Source of the DNA: JANQPC01 sp039208375
Lineage (GTDB): Bacteria; Pseudomonadota; Alphaproteobacteria; Rhodobacterales; Rhodobacteraceae
DNA: 64,000 bases
NCBI GenBank assembly: GCA_039208375.1
Contig: JBCCRC010000007.1
Span: 1 to 64,000 of the forward strand
Reading direction: 5' to 3'
Below are positions 9,501-16,938 of the stretch, in pieces; the first letter of the stretch is position 1, and every line of letters starts with the position of its first letter. The translations under genes were made by a program, and so were the position numbers. The notes under the pieces were generated by a model that worked only from the letters and a program-made list of their open reading frames with translations, did not search any database and was not told the DNA's origin.

Positions 9501-9904
9501 CGCAATTTCTAAAGCCAACGGTGATTACCCTCGTCTACGGGCTTGGGTTCGGCTTCGTCCTCGTTCTGCTGGTCGTGCCTGCAATCTTAGCGGTGGGGCA
9601 GGATATCTCTGGCCAGGTTACCGCAATGCGGCGGGCACTTCGCATGCGCGCTACTCCGGTTGGCCGCGCCACGATCGCCTTTGCCCTCATGTCTGCGGTC
9701 ACGTTTGCGGCAACGCTTGGAAGTGTTGCGGTGCAGGGTCAGATGGCGGGCCCGCTGCCCAGGCTTTTTCCCGATGCGGCTGCTTCGCCCGCCGCCGCCT
9801 TCATGGCCTTCGTGGTGGGTTCGCTGATTTGCATGCTTCTTGTCTGGGCAGCGGCAGCCATCCTACTGGCCGTACGCCGTGATCAGCCTGCCGAGCAGCC
9901 CTGA
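6506..9904 (+). CDS. RND family efflux transporter permease
   Basis: This 1132-residue proton-driven inner-membrane pump has the RND topology: a first helix near residue 20, a large periplasmic loop, helices at about 330-480 with the GIVVDDAIVVGEHADF motif, a second periplasmic loop, and a final helix group with GIIINDSIVLVTTVDEH near residue 945. An extra C-terminal pair of hydrophobic segments (about 1050-1125) lies beyond the usual end. The ATG at 6506 is chosen over an in-frame upstream Met because the latter lies inside the adaptor gene. The substrate is unknown; the divergent sequence makes a specific drug or metal assignment unsafe. Confidence 0.93.
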   Translation: MARANPAPVGGIIAYFTRHRTAANLLLAVLVMLGLAAAPNMRAQFFPDVVVENVTVSASWDGAGADDVDRGIVQVLEPVLIAVEGVESTSATAREGRASIRLEFEPGWDIARATDEVQTAVDGVNNLPEGVDEPTVRRGAWRDRVTDVVITGPVGVDQLARFADEFVSRLFAEGVTRTTIRGIAAPETIVEVPTLALIRHDVTMREIADAIAAEAETNPAGDIADAARVRTGVEKRSAESVANIVLRAEADGAPLTIGDVATVFTEGVDRERAYFVGNNPAISIRVDRSESGDAIEIQRKVEDVAQAVEATLPAGVTVDLIRTRAEAITARLNILLDNGIVGLALVVALLFLFLNARTAFWVAAGIPVAMTAAIAMMYAAGLTLNMVSLFALIITLGIVVDDAIVVGEHADFRARRLGEGPAEAAENAARRMFMPVLSATITTVIAFVALVFIGGRFGDLIADIPFTVIVVLTASLIECFLILPNHMAHSLVHTAKEHWYDWPSRQVNRGFRWVRERLFRPFMAGVIAARYPVIAGTFVLLASQVSLFVSGDVQWRFFNAPERNSITGNFAMLPGATREDTFEVMRTLQETVDEVGAALEAEHGRNPIAYVIAEVGGTSGRGLAGADTKEPDQLGAISIELIDADLRPYSAFKVVGDLQDAVPRHPMLETLAFRGARSGPGGDSVSVELFGATAETLKAAAEELKTLLSQFPEVSALEDTLAFDKDELVLELTAQGQALGLSIDSLGRVLRDRLGGIEAATFPEGPRTAAIRVEIPAGELTADFLERTQIRTLDGAYVPIADIVTITSQSGFSTVRRENGLRVATVSGDIAEDDPALAQAVRTALEEQFLPQIEANYGVTTQLSGLAEQEGEFLSDALTGLILCLAGIYLTLAWVFSSWSRPIVVLAIVPFGLVGTIYGHHSWGVPLSMFSVVGLIGMVGIIINDSIVLVTTVDEHAEKRGLYPAIIDGAADRLRPVLLTTLTTVLGLTPLLFETSQQAQFLKPTVITLVYGLGFGFVLVLLVVPAILAVGQDISGQVTAMRRALRMRATPVGRATIAFALMSAVTFAATLGSVAVQGQMAGPLPRLFPDAAASPAAAFMAFVVGSLICMLLVWAAAAILLAVRRDQPAEQP

Positions 9905-10689
9905 ATATCCACTGCTCCCGCATCGCCAAATACCGTCAGCCGCAAATCCTGCCGCGCGATCGAAAACGGCGCGTTTGAGGGCGCGATGAGTTCGGCAGAG
10001 ACTTGTAGACGCCCCCCGTCGCGCTTCGAGACAGGCTCGGTGATCCAAACAGATGGGTCTTCGAACTCAATGGCAGAGTCCTCCCGCGCGCCAAGGGGCG
10101 GCATCGAGACGGAATACACAACGCGCATCCCATCAGAAATGGGCGTGATCTGGCAGACCACCCCGCTGACGTTCGCCTCGGCGGGCCGCATGGGGCGGTC
10201 AGATAGGGCCGCGGATATGGCCGGCGCGAGAGTATCGCCACCACCAAGCTCCGTATCGACCCTCAGCGTGACCGGAATACAAATTTCCTCGCAGACCCCA
10301 ATTTCAATCTCGCCTGCAAGCCGCATCGGCGCGCCTGAGCGTGTAGGCCGTATCCGTAGTGGGATCACCACCCGGCCCTCGTAGCCGATGCTGCGCAAGC
10401 CGTTCTGCCAGCTCACATAGGGCACCGGCCAATGTGGCTCGACGGCACCCACATTTTCCGAGCCGGCCCAATTGAAGCGCGGCGGGATACCGCCCTCGCC
10501 AGGCTGCCGCCAATAGGTTTTCCAGCCCGGAGCAAGCCGAATGTCCAAACCTGCAATATGCGTACCATCCGACTGCGGCGCGCCCGAAAGCGCGCGGGCC
10601 GTCACAACATCATCAAGATCCAGCGCCGCAGCAGGCAAGCCCATCGACAAGCAAGCAAGTGCAGCAAAGATAAGCGTTCGTACTCTCAT
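9883..10689 (-). CDS. Periplasmic DsbD N-terminal-domain protein (stand-alone)
   Basis: This 268-residue exported protein has a signal peptide (MRVRTLIFAALACLSMGLPAAA) and matches the periplasmic alpha domain of DsbD/ScsB. Signatures include APGWKTYWRQPGEGGIPP near residue 52 and the redox Cys pair in VCEEICIPV near residue 132. The membrane and thioredoxin-like domains of full-length DsbD are absent, so it probably accepts or passes electrons to another periplasmic thiol protein. The ATG at 10689 gives a clean signal peptide. It is transcribed divergently from yqgE and overlaps the 3' end of the RND gene by 22 nt in convergent orientation. Confidence 0.85.
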   Translation of the reverse strand: MRVRTLIFAALACLSMGLPAAALDLDDVVTARALSGAPQSDGTHIAGLDIRLAPGWKTYWRQPGEGGIPPRFNWAGSENVGAVEPHWPVPYVSWQNGLRSIGYEGRVVIPLRIRPTRSGAPMRLAGEIEIGVCEEICIPVTLRVDTELGGGDTLAPAISAALSDRPMRPAEANVSGVVCQITPISDGMRVVYSVSMPPLGAREDSAIEFEDPSVWITEPVSKRDGGRLQVSAELIAPSNAPFSIARQDLRLTVFGDAGAVDIQGCSAG

Positions 10690-10783
10690 GGCGCTGACCA
10701 TAAGCAGGCATATGCACAAGCAAAATCACTTTCCGGCGACATTCGCGCACTGTGCCCCTTCGCGCACTTGCACAGCGCGCATT

Positions 10784-10800
10784 GCAAACACACTGTTTGC
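10784..10800. promoter_or_regulatory. Perfect inverted repeat in the yqgE promoter region
   Basis: GCAAACA-CAC-TGTTTGC is a perfect 7-bp inverted repeat with a 3-bp spacer, ending 20 nt before the yqgE start codon. Its size and place suit a dimeric repressor operator, or a small stem in the 5' leader. The regulator is unknown. Confidence 0.45.
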
Positions 10801-10820
10801 ATATAGAGGAAAGACATTCG

Positions 10821-11378
10821 ATGCAGGACCTTACAGGAAAACTCCTGATCGCCATGCCAGGCATGACCGATCCGCGTTTCGAAAGAAGCGTGGTTTTCCT
10901 GTGTGAACACTCAGACAAGGGCGCGATGGGGCTTATCGTCAACAAACCGACGCCCGAACTGCCCGCAGCCGATCTATTGGAACAACTGGGGATCGAAGCC
11001 ACCCATCCATGCCGCGACTTGATGATTCACTTCGGCGGGCCCGTGGAACATGGGCGCGGATTTGTGCTGCATTCAAACGACTACGAAAGTAACACCTCCA
11101 CGTTGCGCGTCACGGCCAGCATTGGGATGACGGCAACGCTGGACATCCTGCGCGATATTGCCGAAGGCGACGGCCCAGCGCGGGCGCTTCTCGCGCTTGG
11201 ATATGCGGGATGGGGGCCCGGGCAACTGGAAGACGAGTTCGGCGAAAACGGCTGGCTGAACTGCGATGCCACAAGCGAAATCGTGTTTCACCCGGTCGAT
11301 GATCTAAAGTGGGAAGCGGCCCTCAATTCGATGGGAATCGAAGCCTCCACGCTTTCGGCCCAGGCCGGGCGCGCCTAG
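10821..11378 (+). CDS. yqgE: YqgE/AlgH family protein
   Basis: This 185-residue cytoplasmic protein belongs to the conserved UPF0301 (YqgE/AlgH) family, whose biochemical role is not settled. Family motifs are clear: LTGKLLIAMPGMTDPRFERSV at the N-terminus, GAMGLIVNKP near residue 36, FGGPVEHGRGFVLH near residue 73 and GYAGWGPGQLE near residue 131. The ATG at 10821 is chosen because AGAGGA stands 11-16 nt upstream and it matches the family N-terminus; the longer open frame upstream is not typical. Confidence 0.95.
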   Translation: MQDLTGKLLIAMPGMTDPRFERSVVFLCEHSDKGAMGLIVNKPTPELPAADLLEQLGIEATHPCRDLMIHFGGPVEHGRGFVLHSNDYESNTSTLRVTASIGMTATLDILRDIAEGDGPARALLALGYAGWGPGQLEDEFGENGWLNCDATSEIVFHPVDDLKWEAALNSMGIEASTLSAQAGRA

Positions 11379-12325
11379 GGGCGTGGCGCCGCCGCGCGGC
11401 GCAGCCTGTCATTGATCGCCCGACCCAGCCCATGGTCGGGAATTGGGGATACGGCGATTGCTTCTGCACCGTTCTCGTCAAGCGCACGGAGCATTGCAAA
11501 AAGGCGCGCTGCAGCCTCGGGCAGATCCCCGGCCTGGGAGAGATTCTCGTCGAAATCCCCGGGCCCAAAGCCCAAAAACACCTCCCCCGGCCGCGCCGTT
11601 TTCGCATTAAGCCGCAGCGTGGCCCGGGGCGCGTAGTGAGAGGCAAGTTGCCCCGGCGCCGTGATCGAACCACCGCTGCTGCGCATGGCAAGCGGTTGAC
11701 CAAGACATGCTTCAATCGCTTCTGTTGGAAGCCCGCCGGGGCGTAGAAGCTTTGGCGTATCCGCGATGCCAACAATCGTGGATTCCAAGCCGACGGCGCA
11801 GGGCCCGCCATCGAGCACTGCCGCGATCCGCCCGCTAAGCCCCTCAATTACATGCGCCGCAGTTGTCGGGCTGACGCGGCCCGAAGGGTTTGCCGAGGGC
11901 GCCGCAATCGGCAAACCAACCTCCTGAAGAAGCTGACGGGCCAGTGCGTTTTCGGGCACGCGAAGCGCAAGGGTCGGCTTGTCGGCTGTGACAGCTTCTG
12001 CGATGCCAGCATCTGCACCAAGCGGCAGAACGAGCGTCAGCGGGCCGGGCCAGAATGCTGCCGCAAGCCGCTCGGCCTCCGGAGGGAATTGCGCGATTGC
12101 AGCGGCCGCTTCGAGGCTCACCACATGAACGATCAAGGGGTTAAAGGCCGGTCGGGCCTTCGCCTCGAAGATCCCCGCAACTGCAGTGGGATCATCCGCC
12201 CGGGCGCCGAGGCCGTAAACCGTTTCCGTCGGGAAGGCCACGCATGAACCGGCACGCAGCAACGCAGCCGCCCGCGCGACACCAGTGCCGTCGGCGCGCA
12301 GGATTTCCGTTTCCACTCCCATCAT
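11375..12325 (-). CDS. tsaC: L-threonylcarbamoyladenylate synthase (Sua5/YwlC type)
   Basis: This 316-residue enzyme makes the threonylcarbamoyl-AMP used for the t6A modification of tRNAs that read ANN codons. The YrdC domain fills residues 1-200: FPTETVYGLGARADD near 33, KARPAFNPLIVH near 59, and APSANPSGRVSPT near 143. A C-terminal Sua5 domain follows, beginning after the SSGGSITAPGQLASHYAP linker, so this is the long Sua5 form rather than short TsaC. Two adjacent ATGs (12325, 12322) are possible starts. Its end overlaps the yqgE stop by 4 nt in convergent orientation. Confidence 0.95.
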   Translation of the reverse strand: MMGVETEILRADGTGVARAAALLRAGSCVAFPTETVYGLGARADDPTAVAGIFEAKARPAFNPLIVHVVSLEAAAAIAQFPPEAERLAAAFWPGPLTLVLPLGADAGIAEAVTADKPTLALRVPENALARQLLQEVGLPIAAPSANPSGRVSPTTAAHVIEGLSGRIAAVLDGGPCAVGLESTIVGIADTPKLLRPGGLPTEAIEACLGQPLAMRSSGGSITAPGQLASHYAPRATLRLNAKTARPGEVFLGFGPGDFDENLSQAGDLPEAAARLFAMLRALDENGAEAIAVSPIPDHGLGRAINDRLRRAAAPRP

Positions 12326-12429
12326 TGCGTGACGCTGCGTCCCAGTTGATCGCCCTGTCAAACGGGGCGCAGATTAGGCCTGCGGCGCCTATCCCGTCTG
12401 CCGCATCAAGCCAAGACCGGGGACGCGCC

Positions 12430-14142
12430 ATGCCCTACCGCGCACCACTATCAGAGTTTCGCTTCCTTCTGGAACATGTTGTGGGATACCAGGGCATTAC
12501 CAAGATTGAACGCTTTGCCCATGCCGATCTGGGAACAGCCGATGCGATCCTGACCGAGGCCGGCAAACTGGCGGAAGAGGTCTTGGCTCCTTTGCGCCGC
12601 GCGGGGGATCTTTCGCCGGCTCGCCTCGAAAACGGTGTTGTGCGCACACCGCCTGGCTACCGAGACGCGTATGACGCCATCGCGGCCGGCGGTTGGGTTG
12701 GCGCATCTGCGCCCGAAGCTTACGGCGGCATGGGCCTGCCGCAAACGCTGACGGCCTGCATCCACGAAATGATGAGCAGCACATGCATTTCGCTGCAACT
12801 CAATCCGCTTCTCACCCATGGTCAGATCGAAGCGCTGGCCCAACATGCCGATGATACGATCAAGGCTGCATATCTTCCCAAGCTAGCCAGTGGCGCGTGG
12901 TCAGGCACGATGAACCTCACCGAACCGCAGGCGGGCAGCGACGTTGGCGCCTTGCGCACCCGCGCAGAGCCCGCTGGCGATGGAAACTACCGCATAACCG
13001 GCCAGAAGATTTATATCACCTGGGGCGACAGCGATTTGACGGAGAATGTCTGCCACCTGGTTTTGGCGCGTTTGCCCGATGCGCCCGCAGGCAGCAGGGG
13101 TATCAGCCTATTTCTGGTGCCAAAGTTCCTGCCCGCACCCGATGGTGCGCCTGGGCAGCCCAATGCGCTACGCGTGGTTGGCCTCGAGCGGAAGCTGGGC
13201 CTTCATGGCTCTCCCACGGCCACCATGGAGTATAGCGGGGCCACGGGCTGGATGATCGGCGAAGCCAACGCGGGGCTCACTGCAATGTTCACGATGATGA
13301 ACAACGCCCGGCTGCTGACAGGCGTACAGGGCGTCGGCCTAGCCGAAGCCGCGCATCAGGCCGCCGTAGCCTTCGCCGCGGATCGGCGCCAGGGCCGCAC
13401 CGGGGGCGCGCAGGGCACGATCAACGAACACCCCGATGTGCGGCGTATGCTGCTCACGATGGAGGCCGAAGTCTTCGCCGCCCGCGCCACGCTTCTGACC
13501 TGCGCTGGCGCGATCGATCGTGCGGCGGCCTCTGGCGATCTCATCTGGCACGCACGCGCGGCTTGGCTGACCCCGATTGCCAAGACGATGGGCGCCGAAA
13601 CCGGCCATCGCGTTGCACAGGAGGCGATTCAGGTGCACGGCGGCCTGGGTTTTATTGAAGATACCGGTATCGCGCAGCTTGCCCGCGATGCGCGCATCGT
13701 GTCGATCTACGAAGGCACGAGCGGCATTCAGGCCGCCGATTTGGTCATGCGCAAGCTGGCCGATGGCGGCGCTGCGGCAGACGCACTTCTTGATGAGATC
13801 GGGCGCACAGCCAAGGCGGGACGTGACCGTTTCCCCCAAATTGCGCAAGCTCTTTGGACGGCGGCTGAAAGCATGCGAGACGTTACCGAGTGGCTTACCA
13901 CCGAGGCCAGCGCCGAAGACAAGCTTGCGGGATCGCTGGCCTATTTGCGCGCGTTTTCATGGGTTCTGGGCGCTCAGTTGCATCTTGTATCCGCCTTAGC
14001 CGAGCCAAAATCGGGGCGCCGCGGAGCGCTTGCATCAGTTTACGCCACTCGGGTTTTGCCGCGCCACGCCGCCGATCTGGCTGAGGCGCGTGCGGGGATC
14101 AGCGATCTTGCTGCCCTCAACCCACAGGCCTTGCCCGCGTGA
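12430..14142 (+). CDS. Acyl-CoA dehydrogenase (large, DmdC-like subgroup)
   Basis: This 570-residue FAD enzyme oxidises an acyl-CoA to the 2-enoyl-CoA. It shows the FAD/substrate motif MNLTEPQAGSDVGALRT near residue 160, the C-terminal catalytic-base region VSIYEGTSGIQAADL near residue 424, and an extra C-terminal helical domain of about 110 residues. The MPYRAP start and length resemble the subgroup that includes 3-methylmercaptopropionyl-CoA dehydrogenase (DmdC), common in marine Rhodobacteraceae. Several paralogues with other substrates exist, so specificity is not assigned. The stop overlaps the GTG of the following hydrolase gene by 4 nt. Confidence 0.93.
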   Translation: MPYRAPLSEFRFLLEHVVGYQGITKIERFAHADLGTADAILTEAGKLAEEVLAPLRRAGDLSPARLENGVVRTPPGYRDAYDAIAAGGWVGASAPEAYGGMGLPQTLTACIHEMMSSTCISLQLNPLLTHGQIEALAQHADDTIKAAYLPKLASGAWSGTMNLTEPQAGSDVGALRTRAEPAGDGNYRITGQKIYITWGDSDLTENVCHLVLARLPDAPAGSRGISLFLVPKFLPAPDGAPGQPNALRVVGLERKLGLHGSPTATMEYSGATGWMIGEANAGLTAMFTMMNNARLLTGVQGVGLAEAAHQAAVAFAADRRQGRTGGAQGTINEHPDVRRMLLTMEAEVFAARATLLTCAGAIDRAAASGDLIWHARAAWLTPIAKTMGAETGHRVAQEAIQVHGGLGFIEDTGIAQLARDARIVSIYEGTSGIQAADLVMRKLADGGAAADALLDEIGRTAKAGRDRFPQIAQALWTAAESMRDVTEWLTTEASAEDKLAGSLAYLRAFSWVLGAQLHLVSALAEPKSGRRGALASVYATRVLPRHAADLAEARAGISDLAALNPQALPA

Positions 14143-15188
14143 CGGCCGAGCCCCCGACGATCACCATTCCGTTTTCGGAACCGCCTGCCCCGGGCAAGAT
14201 GCAGGAAGTGGCACAGGGCGTGCATTGGATACGCCTGCCGCTGCCGATGGCGCTCGATCACGTGAACCTCTATCTGCTTGATGACGGGCCAGGCTGGACG
14301 GTGTTTGACACAGGGCTCGACACCCGCAAAAACCGCGCGATCTGGCAAGCGCTCACCGATGGCCCGCTCGCGGGCAAACCGCTGAACCGGATCATCATCT
14401 CCCACCATCACCCCGACCATGTTGGCCTTGCCGGGTGGCTTCAGGTCAGTCACGGGGCAGAACTGATGGCCACCCGCACCGCTTGGCTCATGGCCCGGAT
14501 GCTGCAACTCGATGAACAAGATCGCCCGACACCGGAAACCGTAGCGTTTTGGAAGAGCGGTGGCATGGCAAGCGATGTTCTGGAGACCCGGCTGAACCAG
14601 CGCCCATTCAACTTCGCCGATCTCGTTGCCCCCATGCCGATTGGATTCACGCGTTTGCTGGAAGGCACCGAGATATCGTCGGCCGGACGGCGCTGGCGCG
14701 TGCACCTCGGCGGCGGGCATGCGCCCGACCATGCCACGCTTTGGAGCCTTGACGGCGATCTAGTGCTGGGCGGTGATCAGCTTTTGCCGGGGATCTCGCC
14801 AAATATCGGGCTCTACGCAACAGAGCCTGAGGCCGATCCGCTTGCCGACTGGCTGGAAAGCTGCGAACGGCTGGCCGCACATGCCACGCCAGGCCAGCTG
14901 GTGCTGCCGGGGCACAAACTTCCCTACCGCGGCTTGCCCTTGCGGCTGGAGCAACTGGCGGAAAACCATGTGGGCGCACTTAAGCGGCTCAGAGCGTTTC
15001 TACACCAGCCGCGCACCGCGGCAGAGTGTTTCCAACCACTCTTTTTGCGCCAGATCGGCACCAGCGAATACGGCCTGGCCCTCGCCGAAGCGATGGCACA
15101 TGTGGTTCATCTGTGGCATGCCGGGCAGGCAACCCGTACGCGCCGCGACGATGGTGCGTGGCTTTGGCAGGCGGTGAAAGGACTTTGA
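14139..15188 (+). CDS. Metallo-beta-lactamase-fold hydrolase
   Basis: This 349-residue protein has the MBL metal site: SHHHPDHVGLAG near residue 87, HAPDHATLW near residue 194, the Asp of GGDQLLPG near residue 212, and a late GHKLPYRG histidine near residue 265. The helical C-terminal region is like those in LACTB2/glyoxalase-II relatives. The substrate cannot be read from sequence; coupling to an acyl-CoA dehydrogenase suggests a thioester or lactone intermediate (inference). The GTG start overlaps the dehydrogenase stop, and its own stop overlaps the next ATG (TGATG). Confidence 0.9.
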   Translation: MTAEPPTITIPFSEPPAPGKMQEVAQGVHWIRLPLPMALDHVNLYLLDDGPGWTVFDTGLDTRKNRAIWQALTDGPLAGKPLNRIIISHHHPDHVGLAGWLQVSHGAELMATRTAWLMARMLQLDEQDRPTPETVAFWKSGGMASDVLETRLNQRPFNFADLVAPMPIGFTRLLEGTEISSAGRRWRVHLGGGHAPDHATLWSLDGDLVLGGDQLLPGISPNIGLYATEPEADPLADWLESCERLAAHATPGQLVLPGHKLPYRGLPLRLEQLAENHVGALKRLRAFLHQPRTAAECFQPLFLRQIGTSEYGLALAEAMAHVVHLWHAGQATRTRRDDGAWLWQAVKGL

Positions 15189-15616
15189 TGGCCGAACAGA
15201 ACGATCCTTGCGGCCGCGCCGTTCATGCGGATCCCGCAGCCCCCCGCACAGCGGAGCAAGAGCCATTGCCCGACGCGGTTGCCCGTAAGCCGGTCGAGAC
15301 CAAGAGTGCCGCGGAATGGGCCTATCAGCGGCTGATCCTTTACATTCAGAACTTCGAGAAGCAGCTCGACCAGGAGCACGAGGTGGCAATTGGCGTCACG
15401 GATTCAGGCACGGGTGTTCTGCGGATCGAAGGAATCGGGTATTTCGACCCCGATATCGTGACGTTCTACGGCACGGATCAAAGCGGTGCCCGGGGCCAAC
15501 TGATCCAGCACGTCAGCCAGCTTAGCGTTCTTTTGCGTGCGATCCCTAAGCCGGGAACCCAGGAAGAACCGCGCCGCATCGGGTTTCGCCTTGCCGAAGA
15601 ACTGGATGGCAGCTGA
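15188..15616 (+). CDS. DUF6173 family protein
   Basis: This is a 142-residue cytoplasmic protein. After a Pro/Ala-rich variable N-terminus (about 1-40), the conserved core reads SAAEWAYQRLILYIQNFEKQ, then VLRIEGIGYFDPDIVTFYG and QLIQHVSQLSVLLRAIPK. I associate this with DUF6173, an uncharacterised family that is frequent in Rhodobacteraceae. It overlaps the MBL hydrolase stop by 1 nt, so the dehydrogenase, hydrolase and this gene form one operon. Confidence 0.82.
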   Translation: MAEQNDPCGRAVHADPAAPRTAEQEPLPDAVARKPVETKSAAEWAYQRLILYIQNFEKQLDQEHEVAIGVTDSGTGVLRIEGIGYFDPDIVTFYGTDQSGARGQLIQHVSQLSVLLRAIPKPGTQEEPRRIGFRLAEELDGS

Positions 15617-15706
15617 GATGCGGCTGAACCACGCGGCTGGGAGAGGGTGACAGGCGCACCCGGATCGCGTACGTCCCTATGCGACACTGTGATATGAGGT
15701 TTCCAA

Positions 15707-15841
15707 ATGGCAGAGCACAAGCACGGCTCGATGGACATTTCGGAACAGGAAAAAACGTTTGACGGATTTATCCGCTGGTCGGTCCGCGTAGCGGTCGCAT
15801 CGATCGGAATCATCCTGTTCCTCGCGATTTTCAACAGCTGA
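15707..15841 (+). CDS. aa3-type cytochrome c oxidase subunit IV
   Basis: This 44-residue single-helix protein begins MAEHKHGSMDISEQEKTFDG and continues into one membrane span (about residues 23-42, ending LFLAIFNS). This is the pattern of the tiny bacterial CoxIV subunit of aa3 oxidases (Rhodobacter/Paracoccus type), which packs against subunits I and III and is not essential for catalysis. It stands alone, away from the other cox genes, as is usual in this family. Confidence 0.9.
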   Translation: MAEHKHGSMDISEQEKTFDGFIRWSVRVAVASIGIILFLAIFNS

Positions 15842-15850
15842 CGGCGGCTC

Positions 15851-16177
15851 CTACAGTAAGGCAGAGAGCAGGTAGAACGTCACGGCCCCTGCCACGATAG
15901 CCACCATAAAACTGCGGGTCTTCACGCCGGCTGCCAGCGTTACGGCGGCGGCAATCAGGCGTGCAAGATCCGGCGCACCACCCGTAGCCTCGGGCCAGAT
16001 AACAAGGGGCGCGACAAGGCCCGGGATCACCGCGACCGGCGTGTATCGCAGAAGTTTCAGCGCAAACGGTGGCAACGCCCGGTCACCAATCAAGCCCAGA
16101 AACGAAAACCGGATCAGGAACGTCCCGATCCCCAGGATCACGATTATCGCCCAAATCTCGGCGGCCGTGAAACTCAT
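15851..16177 (-). CDS. azlD: AzlD family branched-chain amino acid exporter subunit
   Basis: This 108-residue membrane protein has about four helices, including the AzlD pattern IIVILGIGTFLIRFSFL near the N-terminus and RYTPVAVIPGLVAPLV in the middle. AzlD is the small partner of AzlC (the YgaZ/YgaH-type exporter). The ATG at 16177 overlaps the azlC stop (ATGA), which selects it over the much longer open frame. Its gene ends 9 nt from the convergent coxIV gene. Confidence 0.92.
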   Translation of the reverse strand: MSFTAAEIWAIIVILGIGTFLIRFSFLGLIGDRALPPFALKLLRYTPVAVIPGLVAPLVIWPEATGGAPDLARLIAAAVTLAAGVKTRSFMVAIVAGAVTFYLLSALL

Positions 16178-16881
16178 ACCCGCCGCTCCATCGCCGTTTC
16201 CACAGCCGCGCCCACACACATTGCGACGAACCCGGCCACCAAAAGCCCCGTTCCGAACGGAAGCCCGCTGAGGGCGAGCGCAAGAACGACGGAGGTGAAC
16301 GCCGCGGCCACATGCGCAACGGTTTTCAGTGCCGGTGCAATCACCGCAAGAAAGGCAATCGGCACCGCGAAATCGAGCGCCAGCCAATCAGGGATCTGTT
16401 GGCCAAGAACCGCGCCAACAACCGTCATCCCGTACCAAACCGGCGCGACCGGCGCCATAACGCCCAGAAAATAGCCGATCTTCTCTGGCACACTCATCTC
16501 AGGCATCGCTTCATACTTGGCCGATGACACTGCAAAGCTCTGATCCACGTTGAGATAGGCAATCAAAGCGCGTTGCCAGAGTGGCGCGCCGCCCAGATGC
16601 GGCGCCAGGGCGGCCGAGTACATGGCCATCCTGAGGTTCACGGCAAGCGCAGTGGCCAGCACCACCACCATTGGGGCGGCCTCGACCATCAACTGCACGG
16701 CTGCAATTTGCGCCGCGCCCGCAATCACCAGCGCCGAGAACCCAAAGGTTTGTGCCAGCGTAAGCCCGGCTTCGCTGGCCACCACGCCGAATACGGCGGC
16801 GAAAGGCCCGACGATCAGGGTAAAGGGCGCCCCATCGCGCGCGCCGCGCCAGAAGCTGCGTTTGGGGATGGAGGATGGCAT
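16174..16881 (-). CDS. azlC: AzlC family branched-chain amino acid exporter subunit
   Basis: This 235-residue polytopic membrane protein of the AzlC/YgaZ family forms the larger half of a small amino acid efflux system. Recognisable parts are FWRGARDGAPFTLIVGPFAA at the N-terminus and GAAQIAAVQLM and NLRMAMYSAALAPHL in the first half. A TTG precedes the ATG at 16881 by one codon; the ATG is used. It reads away from the divergent fdhD gene, with a 57-nt shared promoter region. Confidence 0.93.
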   Translation of the reverse strand: MPSSIPKRSFWRGARDGAPFTLIVGPFAAVFGVVASEAGLTLAQTFGFSALVIAGAAQIAAVQLMVEAAPMVVVLATALAVNLRMAMYSAALAPHLGGAPLWQRALIAYLNVDQSFAVSSAKYEAMPEMSVPEKIGYFLGVMAPVAPVWYGMTVVGAVLGQQIPDWLALDFAVPIAFLAVIAPALKTVAHVAAAFTSVVLALALSGLPFGTGLLVAGFVAMCVGAAVETAMERRV

Positions 16882-16938
16882 CAACGCGTCCTAAACTACG
16901 CCTCGCTCGGCCTTATCTCAGCTTGTGATCGCGTACAA

